Shown one piece after another: positions 9,499 to 18,862 of a stretch of 64,000 nt of DNA. This DNA is from Verrucomicrobiota bacterium. GTDB taxonomy: Bacteria > Verrucomicrobiota > Verrucomicrobiia > Palsa-1439. The translations under genes were made by a program, and so were the position numbers. The stretch's first letter is position 1. The number at the start of each line of letters is the position of its first letter. The notes beneath the pieces are model-generated. The model saw only the letters and a list, made by a program, of their open reading frames with translations. It had not been told where the DNA came from and did not search any database. Location of the stretch: NCBI GenBank assembly GCA_003152315.1, contig PLZV01000023.1, forward strand, positions 30,640-94,639, read 5' to 3'.

Positions 9499-12400
9499 AT
9501 GCGCATTAGATCCCTGGTTGTCTTTTTCCTTGCCGCCGCGGTTTTACCCGTCGCACTGGCAGCGGAACCGATTTCAAAAACTCCTTCCGAAGATGCCATC
9601 ATCAAAAACTTTCACTCGTTGGGGCTGATCAACGGCCAGACAAACATCTTCCGGTGCGCGTGCCCGGTGATGGATGTGGCCGAAGAGATGAAGGGCGCGA
9701 AGCCTACGGAGAAGGATTTGGAATTGGCCCGCGAGCGGATGCAGCATCTCCGGGATCTCGGCGTCCGTACGGTAATTTCGTTCGAACATCAAGACCCGCC
9801 GAAAGAAAACGAGACGGACGTGGAACACAGGGCCGTCGCCTTGGAGCAGATTGCCGCCAAAGAGGTGGGGCTGGCCTATGTCGCCTATCCGATGTCGAAC
9901 AAGGGCAAGGATTCCTTTGAAGACATGTCGGACGATGCGGTGATGAAGCTGCTCGATCCCATCAGCGAAGACATTTTCAAATTCACCAGAACCGGCGGCG
10001 TGGTGTTTCACTGCAAATCAGGCAAAGACCGTACTGGAATCATGGCGGGCTATCTGCGGCTAAAGTACCAGCATTGGACGGCTGATGAAGCCATCGCCGA
10101 GATGCGACGTTACGGCCATGTTTGGAACAAACTGGCGGACGACGGCGCCGCGAACTCGTGGCATGAAAATCATCTGCGCACCATAGCAAAAATCCTGAAC
10201 CCGCTTGGGCAATCATACCAAAGGCTGGATAACGGCTGGGAATTTTATCAGGGCGCACTCGGTAGCCCCTGGGAAATCTGGCGCGGCGACAAGGCCGCCG
10301 ACAATATCACATGGCAGCCCGTCACGCTGCCGCATTGTTTCAATGCCCGCGACTCGGTTGATCCCGATGTGCACTATTACCAGGGGCCCGGCTGGTATCG
10401 CACGCGGCTCAAGGTGGAGAACCTATTTCCAAACGGACGGACCTTGCTGCACTTCGACGGCGCGGGACAAAAATCCCGGGTCTTTGTTGGAATGGAAAAG
10501 GTCGGCGAACATGTCGGCGGCTACGACGAATGGACCGTGGACATTACGGACGCGGACGCTCGCGCCGCTACGAATTCATTTTCCGGCGTCAGCACGCCCG
10601 TGGCGGTGCTTTGCGATAATTCCCGCGATGCGGAGATGATTCCTTCTGATCAAAGCGATTTTAATCGCTATGGCGGCCTTTACCGGCACGTTTATCTCGA
10701 ATATGTCCCGGCGATTTCGCTGGAGCGGGTCCACGTCGAGCCAAAACTCGTAGCGGATGACAAAGCTTCCATCAAAGTCCGGGCACGACTTCACAATCCA
10801 ACGGCAGCCAACGACGAAGTCAAACTCGCGATCGAAGTCCGCGACCCGCAGGGCAACCGTCTCCAGATTACGACGAACAAACTGTCCCCGTGGTCGGGGG
10901 AGAAGGAAATCGCCGCATTGGAAATCGCCAAACCGCAACTGTGGTCGCCAAATTCACCGGCTCTTTACAGTTGTGCCGTCACGCTACAATCGCCGCAAGG
11001 CGAACAGCAAATAACCGAAAAGTTCGGCGTACGTTCCTTTGAATGGGTCGAGCATGGACCCTTCAAGTTGAATGGCGAACGTTTGCTATTGCGCGGCACG
11101 CAATATCACCAGGATCACGCCGGTGTAGCTGCGGCAGTGCCGGATGACGTCGTCCGCAAGACGTTCCAACAGATTAAAGACATGGGCGCGAATTTCGTCC
11201 GACTCGGCCATTACCAGCAATCACCGCTCGTGCTGGAGATGTGTGATCAACTCGGGTTGCTCGTGTGGGAGGAAATCCCATGGTGCCGCGGTGGTCTTGG
11301 CGGCGAGCGCTACCAACAACAAGGCCGCGACATGCTGCGGAACATGATTGACCAGCATTACAATCATCCGGCGGTGATTCTCTGGGGCCTGGGCAATGAG
11401 AACGATTGGCCCGGTGATTTCGAAACCTTTAACACCAATGCCATTCGCGCTTACATGACGGAGTTGAACACGCTCGCGCATCAGATCGACCCGTCGCGCA
11501 AGACATGCATCCGCCGTTGCGATTTCTGCAAGGACATCCCGGACGTGTATTCTCCGAGCATCTGGGCCGGGTGGTATTCCGGACGTTACACCGAGTATCG
11601 CGGGTCAGTGGAAAAATGGATCGGCAACGTGCCGAGATTCTTCCATGCCGAGTGGGGCGGGGACAGTCACGCCCGCCGTCATTCGGAAGACCCCGAGAAA
11701 TTCCTGCAAGAAGTTGCCACCGGCCAGGGCACAGCGGAAACCGCCAAAGCGTACAAGTCGACGGGCGGCAAGGCACGCGCGTCTCTGGACGGCGATTGGT
11801 CGGAGAGTTACATCGTCAATCTCTTCGACTGGCATCTCAAGGAGCAGGAGCAGATGACGAACCTGACCGGCAGTGCGCAATGGATTTTCAAGGACTTTGC
11901 CACACCGTTGCGCCCGGAGAATCCCATTCCACGCGTGAATCAAAAGGGCCTGGTCGAACGCGACGGCACGCCGAAGGAAGGCTACTACGTTTTCCAGAGT
12001 TATTGGGCCGACAAGGCGATGGTCCATGTTTACGGGCACACCTGGCCGGTCCGTTGGGGCAAACCCGGCGAGGAGAAGCTCGTGAAAGTGTATTCGAACT
12101 GCCGTGAGGTGGAGCTGTTCGTTAATGGCATCTCGGTTGGTGTGAAGCAGCGCAACAGCACCAACTTCCCTGCCGCCGGTCTACGCTGGGCCGTGAAACT
12201 GAATGACGGCCCGAACACGCTGCGCGCCGTGGGCCATCGTGACGGGGTGGAAGTGAGCGATGACATTTCCGTCAGCTATCAGACTGCGGCTTGGGACAAG
12301 CCGGCCAGGCTCGCGCTCAGGGAAATCTCGCGGAGCAACGACGTCGTCACCGTCCAGGCGCTCGTATTCGACAAGGACGGCGTGTCTTGCCTTGACGCGA

Positions 12401-13710
12401 CGAACGTCGTCCGCTTCGGTTTGGCTGGTGACGGTCTTTTGCTCGATAATCTCGGCACATCCATTGGTTCGCGCGTGGTGCAACTTTACAACGGTCGCGC
12501 GCAGATCAGCCTCCGGCTTGCCAGCGGCGAAGCCGTGGTCAGCGTGGCGAGCGTTGGTTTGGAAACGCAATTCCTGAGCGTAACCAATGCACCAACTGCC
12601 TCTGTGAAACTGACGCTCGACGTGGGCGCGATTGACCGCGAGCGGATCTTGAAGGCCGCCAGCGCCGCGCTCGGGAGCGAACCGCTGACCATTACCAAGT
12701 TCCGCGCAAAGTTGAGCGGGGGTGGGCTGAATGATTTTTATTCCAACGGTGATTACTGGTGGCCCGACCCAACCAAGCCCGACGGGTTGCCGTACATCCA
12801 GCGCGACGGCGAATCGAATCCCAGCAACTTCTCAGAGCACCGGCTTGCCATCCGCAATCTGCGCGATGCGGTGGCCGCGCTCGCCGCTGCCTACAAGGCC
12901 ACTGGCGACGATCGTTACGTGACCAAGGCGGTCGAGTTGCTACGGGTGTTCTTTCTGGATCCACAGACGCGGATGAATCCGCACTTGAAATACGCGCAAG
13001 CGATTCCGGGTAAGTCCCCCGGTCGCGGTACCGGCATCATTGACGGCCTGCACCTGATCGAATTGCCGCTCGCGATTCAGGCGATGCAGAAGTCACCTGC
13101 CTTTCCGCCCGAAGTGTTGGCCGGACTGAAACAGTGGTTTGGCGACCTGGCGGAATGGATGGTAACGAGCAAGAACGGACTGGAGGAGGCTGCGTCCAAA
13201 AACAACCACGCCGTTGCGTTCTACCTGCAACTCGCGGTCTACGCCGGTCTCTCGGGGGACGAAGCGAAACTTGCGGAGTGCCGTCGGCAATTCAAAGAAG
13301 TGTTCGTCCCGAACCAAATGGCGGCGGACGGAAGTTTCCCGGCTGAACTCAAGCGGACCAAGCCTTACGGTTACTCCATCTTTCAACTCGATAACATGGC
13401 CACACTTTGTCAGGTGCTTTCAAACGACCGCGACGACTTGTGGCGGTTTGAGCTTGCCGATGGTCGGGGCATTCAGAAGGCGATGGCGTATCTCTATCCG
13501 TTTCTGGCGGATAAATCGAAGTGGCCGCTCAAACCCGACGTGCAGGCGTGGGCCGACTGGCCTTCGCGCCAATCGTGCCTGCTGTTTGCCGGGCTGGCGC
13601 TGAATGAACAGCCGTATCTCGACCTCTGGCGCAATCTCCCGCCTGATCCAACCAACGCCGAAATCCGTCGCAATATTGCCATCACCCAGCCAGTCCTTTG
13701 GATAAAGTGA
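9499..13710 (+). CDS. Secreted three-part fusion: tyrosine-phosphatase-like, GH2 glycosidase, PL5-like lyase
   Basis: The start at 9499 gives a clean signal peptide (MRIRSLVVFFLAAAVLPVALAAEP); a start at 9481 would overlap the SDR. Residues ~30-235 form a cysteine phosphatase domain with an intact P-loop HCKSGKDRTG (Cys ~172). Residues ~240-1020 are a GH2-type glycosidase: jelly-roll (WQPVTLPHCFNARD), Ig-like domain, TIM barrel with acid/base LGNEND (Glu ~634) and a likely nucleophile in FFHAEWGGD (Glu ~718), then C-terminal beta domains. Residues ~1035-1400 are an alginate_lyase (PF05426/PL5) domain with YWWPDPTKPDGLPYIQRDG and the catalytic SKNNHAV motif (His ~1237). All three catalytic centres look complete. 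The exported protein probably removes side groups and depolymerises a complex uronic-acid glycan; the phosphatase target is unknown. Confidence 0.85.
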   Translation: MRIRSLVVFFLAAAVLPVALAAEPISKTPSEDAIIKNFHSLGLINGQTNIFRCACPVMDVAEEMKGAKPTEKDLELARERMQHLRDLGVRTVISFEHQDPPKENETDVEHRAVALEQIAAKEVGLAYVAYPMSNKGKDSFEDMSDDAVMKLLDPISEDIFKFTRTGGVVFHCKSGKDRTGIMAGYLRLKYQHWTADEAIAEMRRYGHVWNKLADDGAANSWHENHLRTIAKILNPLGQSYQRLDNGWEFYQGALGSPWEIWRGDKAADNITWQPVTLPHCFNARDSVDPDVHYYQGPGWYRTRLKVENLFPNGRTLLHFDGAGQKSRVFVGMEKVGEHVGGYDEWTVDITDADARAATNSFSGVSTPVAVLCDNSRDAEMIPSDQSDFNRYGGLYRHVYLEYVPAISLERVHVEPKLVADDKASIKVRARLHNPTAANDEVKLAIEVRDPQGNRLQITTNKLSPWSGEKEIAALEIAKPQLWSPNSPALYSCAVTLQSPQGEQQITEKFGVRSFEWVEHGPFKLNGERLLLRGTQYHQDHAGVAAAVPDDVVRKTFQQIKDMGANFVRLGHYQQSPLVLEMCDQLGLLVWEEIPWCRGGLGGERYQQQGRDMLRNMIDQHYNHPAVILWGLGNENDWPGDFETFNTNAIRAYMTELNTLAHQIDPSRKTCIRRCDFCKDIPDVYSPSIWAGWYSGRYTEYRGSVEKWIGNVPRFFHAEWGGDSHARRHSEDPEKFLQEVATGQGTAETAKAYKSTGGKARASLDGDWSESYIVNLFDWHLKEQEQMTNLTGSAQWIFKDFATPLRPENPIPRVNQKGLVERDGTPKEGYYVFQSYWADKAMVHVYGHTWPVRWGKPGEEKLVKVYSNCREVELFVNGISVGVKQRNSTNFPAAGLRWAVKLNDGPNTLRAVGHRDGVEVSDDISVSYQTAAWDKPARLALREISRSNDVVTVQALVFDKDGVSCLDATNVVRFGLAGDGLLLDNLGTSIGSRVVQLYNGRAQISLRLASGEAVVSVASVGLETQFLSVTNAPTASVKLTLDVGAIDRERILKAASAALGSEPLTITKFRAKLSGGGLNDFYSNGDYWWPDPTKPDGLPYIQRDGESNPSNFSEHRLAIRNLRDAVAALAAAYKATGDDRYVTKAVELLRVFFLDPQTRMNPHLKYAQAIPGKSPGRGTGIIDGLHLIELPLAIQAMQKSPAFPPEVLAGLKQWFGDLAEWMVTSKNGLEEAASKNNHAVAFYLQLAVYAGLSGDEAKLAECRRQFKEVFVPNQMAADGSFPAELKRTKPYGYSIFQLDNMATLCQVLSNDRDDLWRFELADGRGIQKAMAYLYPFLADKSKWPLKPDVQAWADWPSRQSCLLFAGLALNEQPYLDLWRNLPPDPTNAEIRRNIAITQPVLWIK

Positions 13711-13716
13711 GGAGTG

Positions 13717-14658
13717 TTATTTGACAGAGCTCGGCAGGAGATCTTGTTCCTCCAGGAATTTCTTGATCAGGTCCCGCGACTTGTTCTTCCACTCCAGCGG
13801 GATGCCGTGGCCACCACCGGGGATGGTGATGAACTCGCAAGTGTTGCTTGTCGCCACCAATTTGTCGTGCAACGTGACGGCAAGGTGATACGGCACAGTC
13901 GGGTCGGCGTCGCCGTGGAACATAATCATCGGCGGCATTTTCGTGTCCAGGTTTTGCAACGGCGAAACATCGCCGATGTGCGGGCCGAAGCGCTTGATCT
14001 GCCGGAGGTTGTTGTCCCAAGCGGCGGGGGTGGTATCCCCGGGTGCGCTGATGAGCACTAGCGCGGCGGGCTTGATCGCCGGCGATTCTTCAGGCTTTGA
14101 ACCGACTGGGGCCTTGGCAATCGCCGTCCACAAGGCAAGATGCCCGCCGGCGGAGGAACCACCGACCACAATCCTGTTTTCGTCCACACCAAGTTCCACT
14201 GCGTGGTCTTCCACCCACCGCGTCGCCGCGCGGGCGTCGGCCACGGCTTCCATCGGCGTCGTGCCGAACCGTTCGCTGGTGCGGTAATCAGGCGCGATAC
14301 CGATCATACCCCACTTGGCGACCATCCGTGCCCAGCCGATGGACTTGCTCGGATCCCCGCGTGTCCAACCGCCGCCGAAAAAATAAATCATCGCTGGACG
14401 GCGATCGGTCGTCCGCCAACCATCCGGCTTGACAACGAACATGCGCAACGGTTCGGGTTTCAGATCGCGGTAGACAAGAGTCTGTGCGTCGGGAAAACTC
14501 GTCCGGGTGGAACTGGTGGCATCGAACAGCGATTCGAGTTCCTGGTACGCGCTCTTGGAGGGTTTTCCGTCTGGAGCGTTGGTTGGTTGTTGCGCGAAAG
14601 CTGAAGCGGCCAATAATGCGGCCAAACTTCCACCGAAAAACAACAAGGCTGGCTGCAT
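13717..14658 (-). CDS. Secreted alpha/beta-hydrolase (carbohydrate esterase-like)
   Basis: It has a signal peptide (MQPALLFFGGSLAALLAASAFAQ) and an esterase/lipase fold of the BD-FAE kind: oxyanion-hole FFGGGWTRGD, nucleophile elbow GGSSAGGH, acid loop FHGDADPTVP and catalytic His in GGGHGIP. It starts three bases after the stop of the upstream PL5-esterase gene, so the two are co-transcribed. It is a close paralogue of the C-terminal half of that gene (shared PDYRT-ERF-TTP-E-VAD-RAA-RW-EDHA block). Removal of acetyl or other acyl groups from the polysaccharide is the likely job. The gene ends six bases from the convergent fusion gene. Confidence 0.88.
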   Translation of the reverse strand: MQPALLFFGGSLAALLAASAFAQQPTNAPDGKPSKSAYQELESLFDATSSTRTSFPDAQTLVYRDLKPEPLRMFVVKPDGWRTTDRRPAMIYFFGGGWTRGDPSKSIGWARMVAKWGMIGIAPDYRTSERFGTTPMEAVADARAATRWVEDHAVELGVDENRIVVGGSSAGGHLALWTAIAKAPVGSKPEESPAIKPAALVLISAPGDTTPAAWDNNLRQIKRFGPHIGDVSPLQNLDTKMPPMIMFHGDADPTVPYHLAVTLHDKLVATSNTCEFITIPGGGHGIPLEWKNKSRDLIKKFLEEQDLLPSSVK

Positions 14659-14661
14659 AAA

Positions 14662-16590
14662 TTATCTGGCGACCACAGGTAGTACGCCCTGCTCGGTCAA
14701 GAACTCCGTCATGGCATTGCGGGATTTATCCTTCCACTCAGGCAATTGGCTTTGAAAGCCATGATTTCCGCCGGGCACCGTAACGAGTTCGCAAACATTG
14801 CTACTCGCGACGAGCCTGGCACGCAGGGCGATGGATTGGGCGTTGGTCACAGTAGTGTCAGCATCGCCATGAAACACCAGCACAGGAGGCATCTTCGCGT
14901 CCAGTTGATGCACGGGTGAGAGTGCCTCGGCCTTGTCGCCGAAGCGTTTGGGCGTGTAACCGGTATTCGACGAAGTGTCGGAAACAGGGCTAACCAGGAT
15001 CAGCGCGATCGGTTTGACACGGGGCGCTTCGTTGGTGATCGAGCCGGGCGGTGTGTGCTCAATCGCCGTCCACAACGCGACATGACCGCCGGCGGAAGAG
15101 CCGCCGACCACGATCCTCTTGGAATCGATTCCCAATTTGTCCGCGTGGTCTTCAATCCAGCGCACCGCCGCGCGCCCATCCGCTACTGATTCCAGCGGCG
15201 TCGTGTTGAACCGCTCCTTGGTGCGGTAGTCAGGCGCGATGCCAACCATCCCGAGCGTGGTCGCCCATTTCGCATAACCGGCGGAGCGTTCCGGCGTCCC
15301 TCTTGTCCAGCCGCCGCCGAAAAAGAAGACCAAGGCCGGCCGATGGTCTTCCGTCTTCCAGTTTTTTGGTTTGAAGACATGGAGTCGCATCGGCTCCGGC
15401 TGGCCGTCCCGATAAACGTAGGTCTCGGCGCCGGGTAGCGTCACGGGCGTTGTCGCCGGTGCATTGGTAGAAGCCTCCGGTGACGATTCGGGGGGCCAGA
15501 TCCGTGCAGCCTGGTCGAGGAGCGGTTGTAAGAAGCCGGGTTTAAGTTGTTTCAACTGGCTGTGCGGCCAGGTTTCCGGAGCAGCGTTGTAGGGACGGAG
15601 GAATTCGATTCCCCGGCGCAGGCTGGGGCCGTTGGTTCCCTCATAATGCCAAAGATCCACACCGAGCGGTGCCGCAAGTTTGGCGGCGCAAAACTGGGCT
15701 TCGAGATTGAAGGCGCAGTAGCCGAGGCTATCACTGCGGACAAGCTCAAACGGTTGGCTGCCGTCGGGCGCGAACTGGCTCCTAATACGCGCAAAATCCT
15801 CGCGGGCGAACTGGCGGGCGTCCTCTTCGCGATCCAGATAACGGGCAATGGCAATGATTTGGCCGAGATACCAGGAGCCGTGGTTGTTGGGAGCGTTGTG
15901 CTCGCGTTTGCCGTTTTTGCTGGTGGTGAGCCAGAGCAGGTAATCGGAAAACCATTGGTGAACCGTTGCCTCATCGTTGCCCATGAATGCGGGCGAGCCG
16001 TGCAGCAACCGCAGCGCATCAATCAGGCGAATGAAGCGGTGCATGTCAATCAGCCCGGAATTGGAGCCGTGGTTGCCGTCGCGTCCAAGGCGGATTTGGG
16101 CATACTCGAAAGACGGGTTGACGCGTGTGGCCGGCGTGACGAACCATGCGCGTATCCACTCCCCCGCGCGGCGGGCGCAGTCTTCACGGTGCTCGAGATG
16201 CCACACGTGGGCCAGCGTTTCAACCGTGTCGACCATGCGACTCAATCGCTCCTCGTCGCCGAAGGCCATTTGTTCGCGATTGGGATGACCGTCGCGTTGG
16301 ATAAATGGGAGACCGTTCGTACTCGCAGGGTTGGGCCACCAGTAGCGGCCATAACTGACGTAATCGTGCGCGTCACCAGTGGGAGAAGGACGCACCTTGT
16401 CGACCACCGTGGCGATGGGAAGATGGAGGGCTTTGCGGGCGTTGCCGCTAATCGTCGACGTGTCCAATGCTTTAACGTCGAGCAGGAATGGCGACAAAGG
16501 CTCGGAGGCGCGGGCGCGCCCGATGGGCGCAGATAGCAGGCTGGTGAACAACAACACTTGGCGCAGAAATCTGGACGGATTCGGGATCAT
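14662..16590 (-). CDS. Secreted fusion: PL5-like alginate lyase plus alpha/beta-hydrolase esterase
   Basis: The start is the ATG at 16590, which shares one base with the upstream stop (TGATG); a GTG one codon earlier is possible. After a signal peptide, residues ~35-380 form an alginate_lyase (PF05426) domain with YGRYWWPNPASTNGLPFIQRDG and the catalytic motif APNNHGSWY (Asn ~235). From ~400 to the end is an esterase domain with FFFGGGWTRGT, GGSSAGGHVAL, FHGDADTTVTN and GGNHGF. One exported polypeptide therefore combines lyase and deacylase, which suits an acetylated uronate polymer. The esterase half is a duplicate of the next gene's product. Confidence 0.87.
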   Translation of the reverse strand: MIPNPSRFLRQVLLFTSLLSAPIGRARASEPLSPFLLDVKALDTSTISGNARKALHLPIATVVDKVRPSPTGDAHDYVSYGRYWWPNPASTNGLPFIQRDGHPNREQMAFGDEERLSRMVDTVETLAHVWHLEHREDCARRAGEWIRAWFVTPATRVNPSFEYAQIRLGRDGNHGSNSGLIDMHRFIRLIDALRLLHGSPAFMGNDEATVHQWFSDYLLWLTTSKNGKREHNAPNNHGSWYLGQIIAIARYLDREEDARQFAREDFARIRSQFAPDGSQPFELVRSDSLGYCAFNLEAQFCAAKLAAPLGVDLWHYEGTNGPSLRRGIEFLRPYNAAPETWPHSQLKQLKPGFLQPLLDQAARIWPPESSPEASTNAPATTPVTLPGAETYVYRDGQPEPMRLHVFKPKNWKTEDHRPALVFFFGGGWTRGTPERSAGYAKWATTLGMVGIAPDYRTKERFNTTPLESVADGRAAVRWIEDHADKLGIDSKRIVVGGSSAGGHVALWTAIEHTPPGSITNEAPRVKPIALILVSPVSDTSSNTGYTPKRFGDKAEALSPVHQLDAKMPPVLVFHGDADTTVTNAQSIALRARLVASSNVCELVTVPGGNHGFQSQLPEWKDKSRNAMTEFLTEQGVLPVVAR

Positions 16591-18761
16591 CACTTCAGAT
16601 CCAGCGAAGTGTCCGTCACCGCGATGAGGTCGGTTTTTCCGTCCGGACGGGTAACCCGGAGCACGCCGTCATTGAGCGTCACCCTGAGCGCGGCTGGCGT
16701 GGACAACGTGCGCTCAGGCCAGAGCACCGCATCAACCGTGAACTCCTTGGCGGCCTCAGCGCTCTCAAGGGTGAGGTGGCTTTGGTCTGACCATTTGCCC
16801 GTCACATAACTGCTGCCCGCCTCGCCGCTTACGTATTTGCGATCAACTGGAACGGGAAACTTGTCAGTGACGCTTCCGTGCCACGTGACTCCCGGCGCAA
16901 CAAGTTGGGTGGTCAGCGCGGCCCTGTCGCCCCGGATGAACGCGGTGTTGTTCGTGCCGTTCCAGGAGAGATTTTTTTCGGCGTGCAGCAACCAGGAGAG
17001 TGTCCCCGACGTGGCGAGCAGCACGCGGTCGCGCAACACGACATAGCGGTGGTCAATAAAGATAAGATCGCGGGTCACGCGTTGAATTTTGCCGGGTTCG
17101 TTTTGGCCGGTTTGATAGGCGACGGTGGCGTCGCCGGTCGTCCAAACATAGCGCGGCGACGTTTCAAATCGCGTGATTCTTCCCGTCGATTGTTTGTCCT
17201 GCGGCTTCTGCCCAAGCCCGTCAATGAGCAGGTCGTTCTTGGACTTCGTCTGCCACGTCCATTGCTGGTGGTGCGGCGAGCGATGAAATTCCCGATACGC
17301 CGAATTAATGGCCAGCCCCTCGCCGTAGGCGTTCAAGATGAAAGCATTTTGATCCGCATGACTGTGGCTGAACGATCCGTACGGCGACGACTTGAATGTG
17401 ACTTGAATATCGTCCGCCGGGCGACCGAGCGCGCTGTGCAGTGACACCCACCCAACATCCCGAAAGAAACGGTCCGAGGGCAATTTGCTCAACGGTTTTG
17501 CGGGCGGAAGCGGCCTGGCGCTCGCGATGAAATTGCGTGTCAGGAATTCACAGGCTGTCGGGTACGTGCGGTCCAAGCCGGCGAGGCCCTTGTCAATGGG
17601 ACGTGGGCGCTTGTCGGTGCAAAGTTCGGCGTAGGCGCGGAAATAACCGTTTTGCTGGACGCGAGCGACGTGCTCCATGTAATCGGCGACAACGGGATCG
17701 AGATTGAAATGGCCCGCGTTGGACGTGTCGCCGAATATCGTGTGCCGGTAAGGTTGCACGTTGTAGAGCGCGAAATAAGGCGAGTTTTTCCAGAACAGCG
17801 AAGAATACGCGAGCGGGTCGCCGATGGCCAGCAACGCGTCCTGAAATGCTGCGTGCTCGAACGTGCCCCGCCAATAGGCGTTGCCCTCGGCCCAACCGCC
17901 GTCGTCGCCGCCCCACGGACTAAACTGGTCACGGTAAAACACGTAGGCGAACTGCCACCACTCATGCGCTTCCGGGAGGTCGTCCCATAACGCGAGCGCA
18001 CCAAGCCCAACCATGGACATGAATCGCACCGGATGACTCTCGGCATTCACGTCGAGCGAATTGCGCTGGATCTTTTCGACTTTCGCCGCCTTAATCCACG
18101 CCACGGTGCGGTCACCGCGTTGCTTGAAATGCGCGAGGACAATCTTCTTCTCCTCCGTCGTAAGTTTTGCGCGAAGCTGATCATAGACCAGTGGCAGTTT
18201 GCGCCAGAGGCGGAAATTCGCTTCGTCGTTATATTCGATGTCGGTGGCGCCCGCAACCGGACCCTTCTTCCAGTCCGGCGCAAAACGCCAGGCGCAGGAC
18301 TTGAGCAGGAACTCTTTGGCTTTTGTGAGATACTTCTCATCGCCGGTGACGATCCAGATTAACGTCGCCGCTTCGGCAACGCCGGAGACGCGACCGCAGA
18401 TATCCTGAACGTCCCGCCACTTGTCCGCCTTGTCGGAATCGCGATTTTTGGGATCGGGATCACCGTAGGTCACCGGTTCGTCGGGAAATGGGAATGCGAG
18501 ATAATCCTTGTCGAAGTCAGCCTTGGTTTTCGCGAACGCCTTCGCGCCCTCGCCCGTAGTGCAATAGGCGCGGAAGTCTTTCTGGCGCCCTTCAATTACC
18601 ATGGTGCGCGGCGGGTGCGGGGGGACGTGGGCGGCGACATCTGCTGACTGCTGGGCCATTAGTGAAACACAGACGGCCAAGCTTCCGCTCATTACCAGGC
18701 CCCACCATCGCCAGCGTCGAATGCAGACAAATGCCATCATAAGAAATACGTTCGTCTCCAC
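16590..18761 (-). CDS. Heparinase II/III-like polysaccharide lyase (PL15/PL17-like)
   Basis: The N-terminus has a hydrophobic export signal (WWGLVMSGSLAVCVSLMAQQ); in-frame ATGs at 18761, 18740 and 18737 are all possible starts. Residues ~50-400 form an (alpha/alpha) toroid of the DUF4962 kind (ATLIWIVTGDEKYLTKAKEFLL; WGGDDGGWAEGNAYWRGTFEH). Residues ~430-700 match Heparinase_II_III with the hallmark SPYGSFSHSHADQNAFILNAYGEGLAI. This arrangement is typical of exo-acting oligoalginate lyases and related heparinase-fold lyases. It leads a three-gene minus-strand operon (overlap of TGATG with the next gene). Substrate assignment to alginate rests on the neighbours. Confidence 0.85.
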   Translation of the reverse strand: METNVFLMMAFVCIRRWRWWGLVMSGSLAVCVSLMAQQSADVAAHVPPHPPRTMVIEGRQKDFRAYCTTGEGAKAFAKTKADFDKDYLAFPFPDEPVTYGDPDPKNRDSDKADKWRDVQDICGRVSGVAEAATLIWIVTGDEKYLTKAKEFLLKSCAWRFAPDWKKGPVAGATDIEYNDEANFRLWRKLPLVYDQLRAKLTTEEKKIVLAHFKQRGDRTVAWIKAAKVEKIQRNSLDVNAESHPVRFMSMVGLGALALWDDLPEAHEWWQFAYVFYRDQFSPWGGDDGGWAEGNAYWRGTFEHAAFQDALLAIGDPLAYSSLFWKNSPYFALYNVQPYRHTIFGDTSNAGHFNLDPVVADYMEHVARVQQNGYFRAYAELCTDKRPRPIDKGLAGLDRTYPTACEFLTRNFIASARPLPPAKPLSKLPSDRFFRDVGWVSLHSALGRPADDIQVTFKSSPYGSFSHSHADQNAFILNAYGEGLAINSAYREFHRSPHHQQWTWQTKSKNDLLIDGLGQKPQDKQSTGRITRFETSPRYVWTTGDATVAYQTGQNEPGKIQRVTRDLIFIDHRYVVLRDRVLLATSGTLSWLLHAEKNLSWNGTNNTAFIRGDRAALTTQLVAPGVTWHGSVTDKFPVPVDRKYVSGEAGSSYVTGKWSDQSHLTLESAEAAKEFTVDAVLWPERTLSTPAALRVTLNDGVLRVTRPDGKTDLIAVTDTSLDLK

Positions 18762-18768
18762 ATTCTCT

Positions 18769-18784
18769 TGATAAGTATTAGCAT
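18769..18784 (-). promoter_or_regulatory. Candidate operator, AT-rich palindromic motif (copy 2)
   Basis: The minus strand reads TGCTAATACTTATCAA. It lies 8 bases in front of the 5'-most start of the heparinase-like gene and matches the motif at 5811-5829 and 19958-19975. It is a candidate shared regulator site for the glycan locus. Confidence 0.42.
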
Positions 18785-18811
18785 GTCAATTATTTTCGGA
18801 AAAGCAAATAC

Positions 18812-18837
18812 CCTCGCCGTCGGAAGACGGCGAGGGC
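18812..18837 (-). terminator. Intrinsic terminator of the LamG/PEP-CTERM gene
   Basis: A perfect 11-bp GC-rich stem (CCCTCGCCGTC with its complement) closes on a GGAA tetraloop (TTCC on the transcript side). On the minus strand it is followed by a T-rich stretch (TATTTGCTTTT). It lies 25 bases after the stop codon at 18863. Confidence 0.85.
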
Positions 18838-18862
18838 AAGTAAGAATATCGGGCCAAACGGA

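Noticed and set aside
15547-16536. 329-codon plus-strand frame opposite the PL5-esterase fusion
   Set aside because: The minus strand has intact lyase motifs here, and the plus frame has no recognisable pattern.
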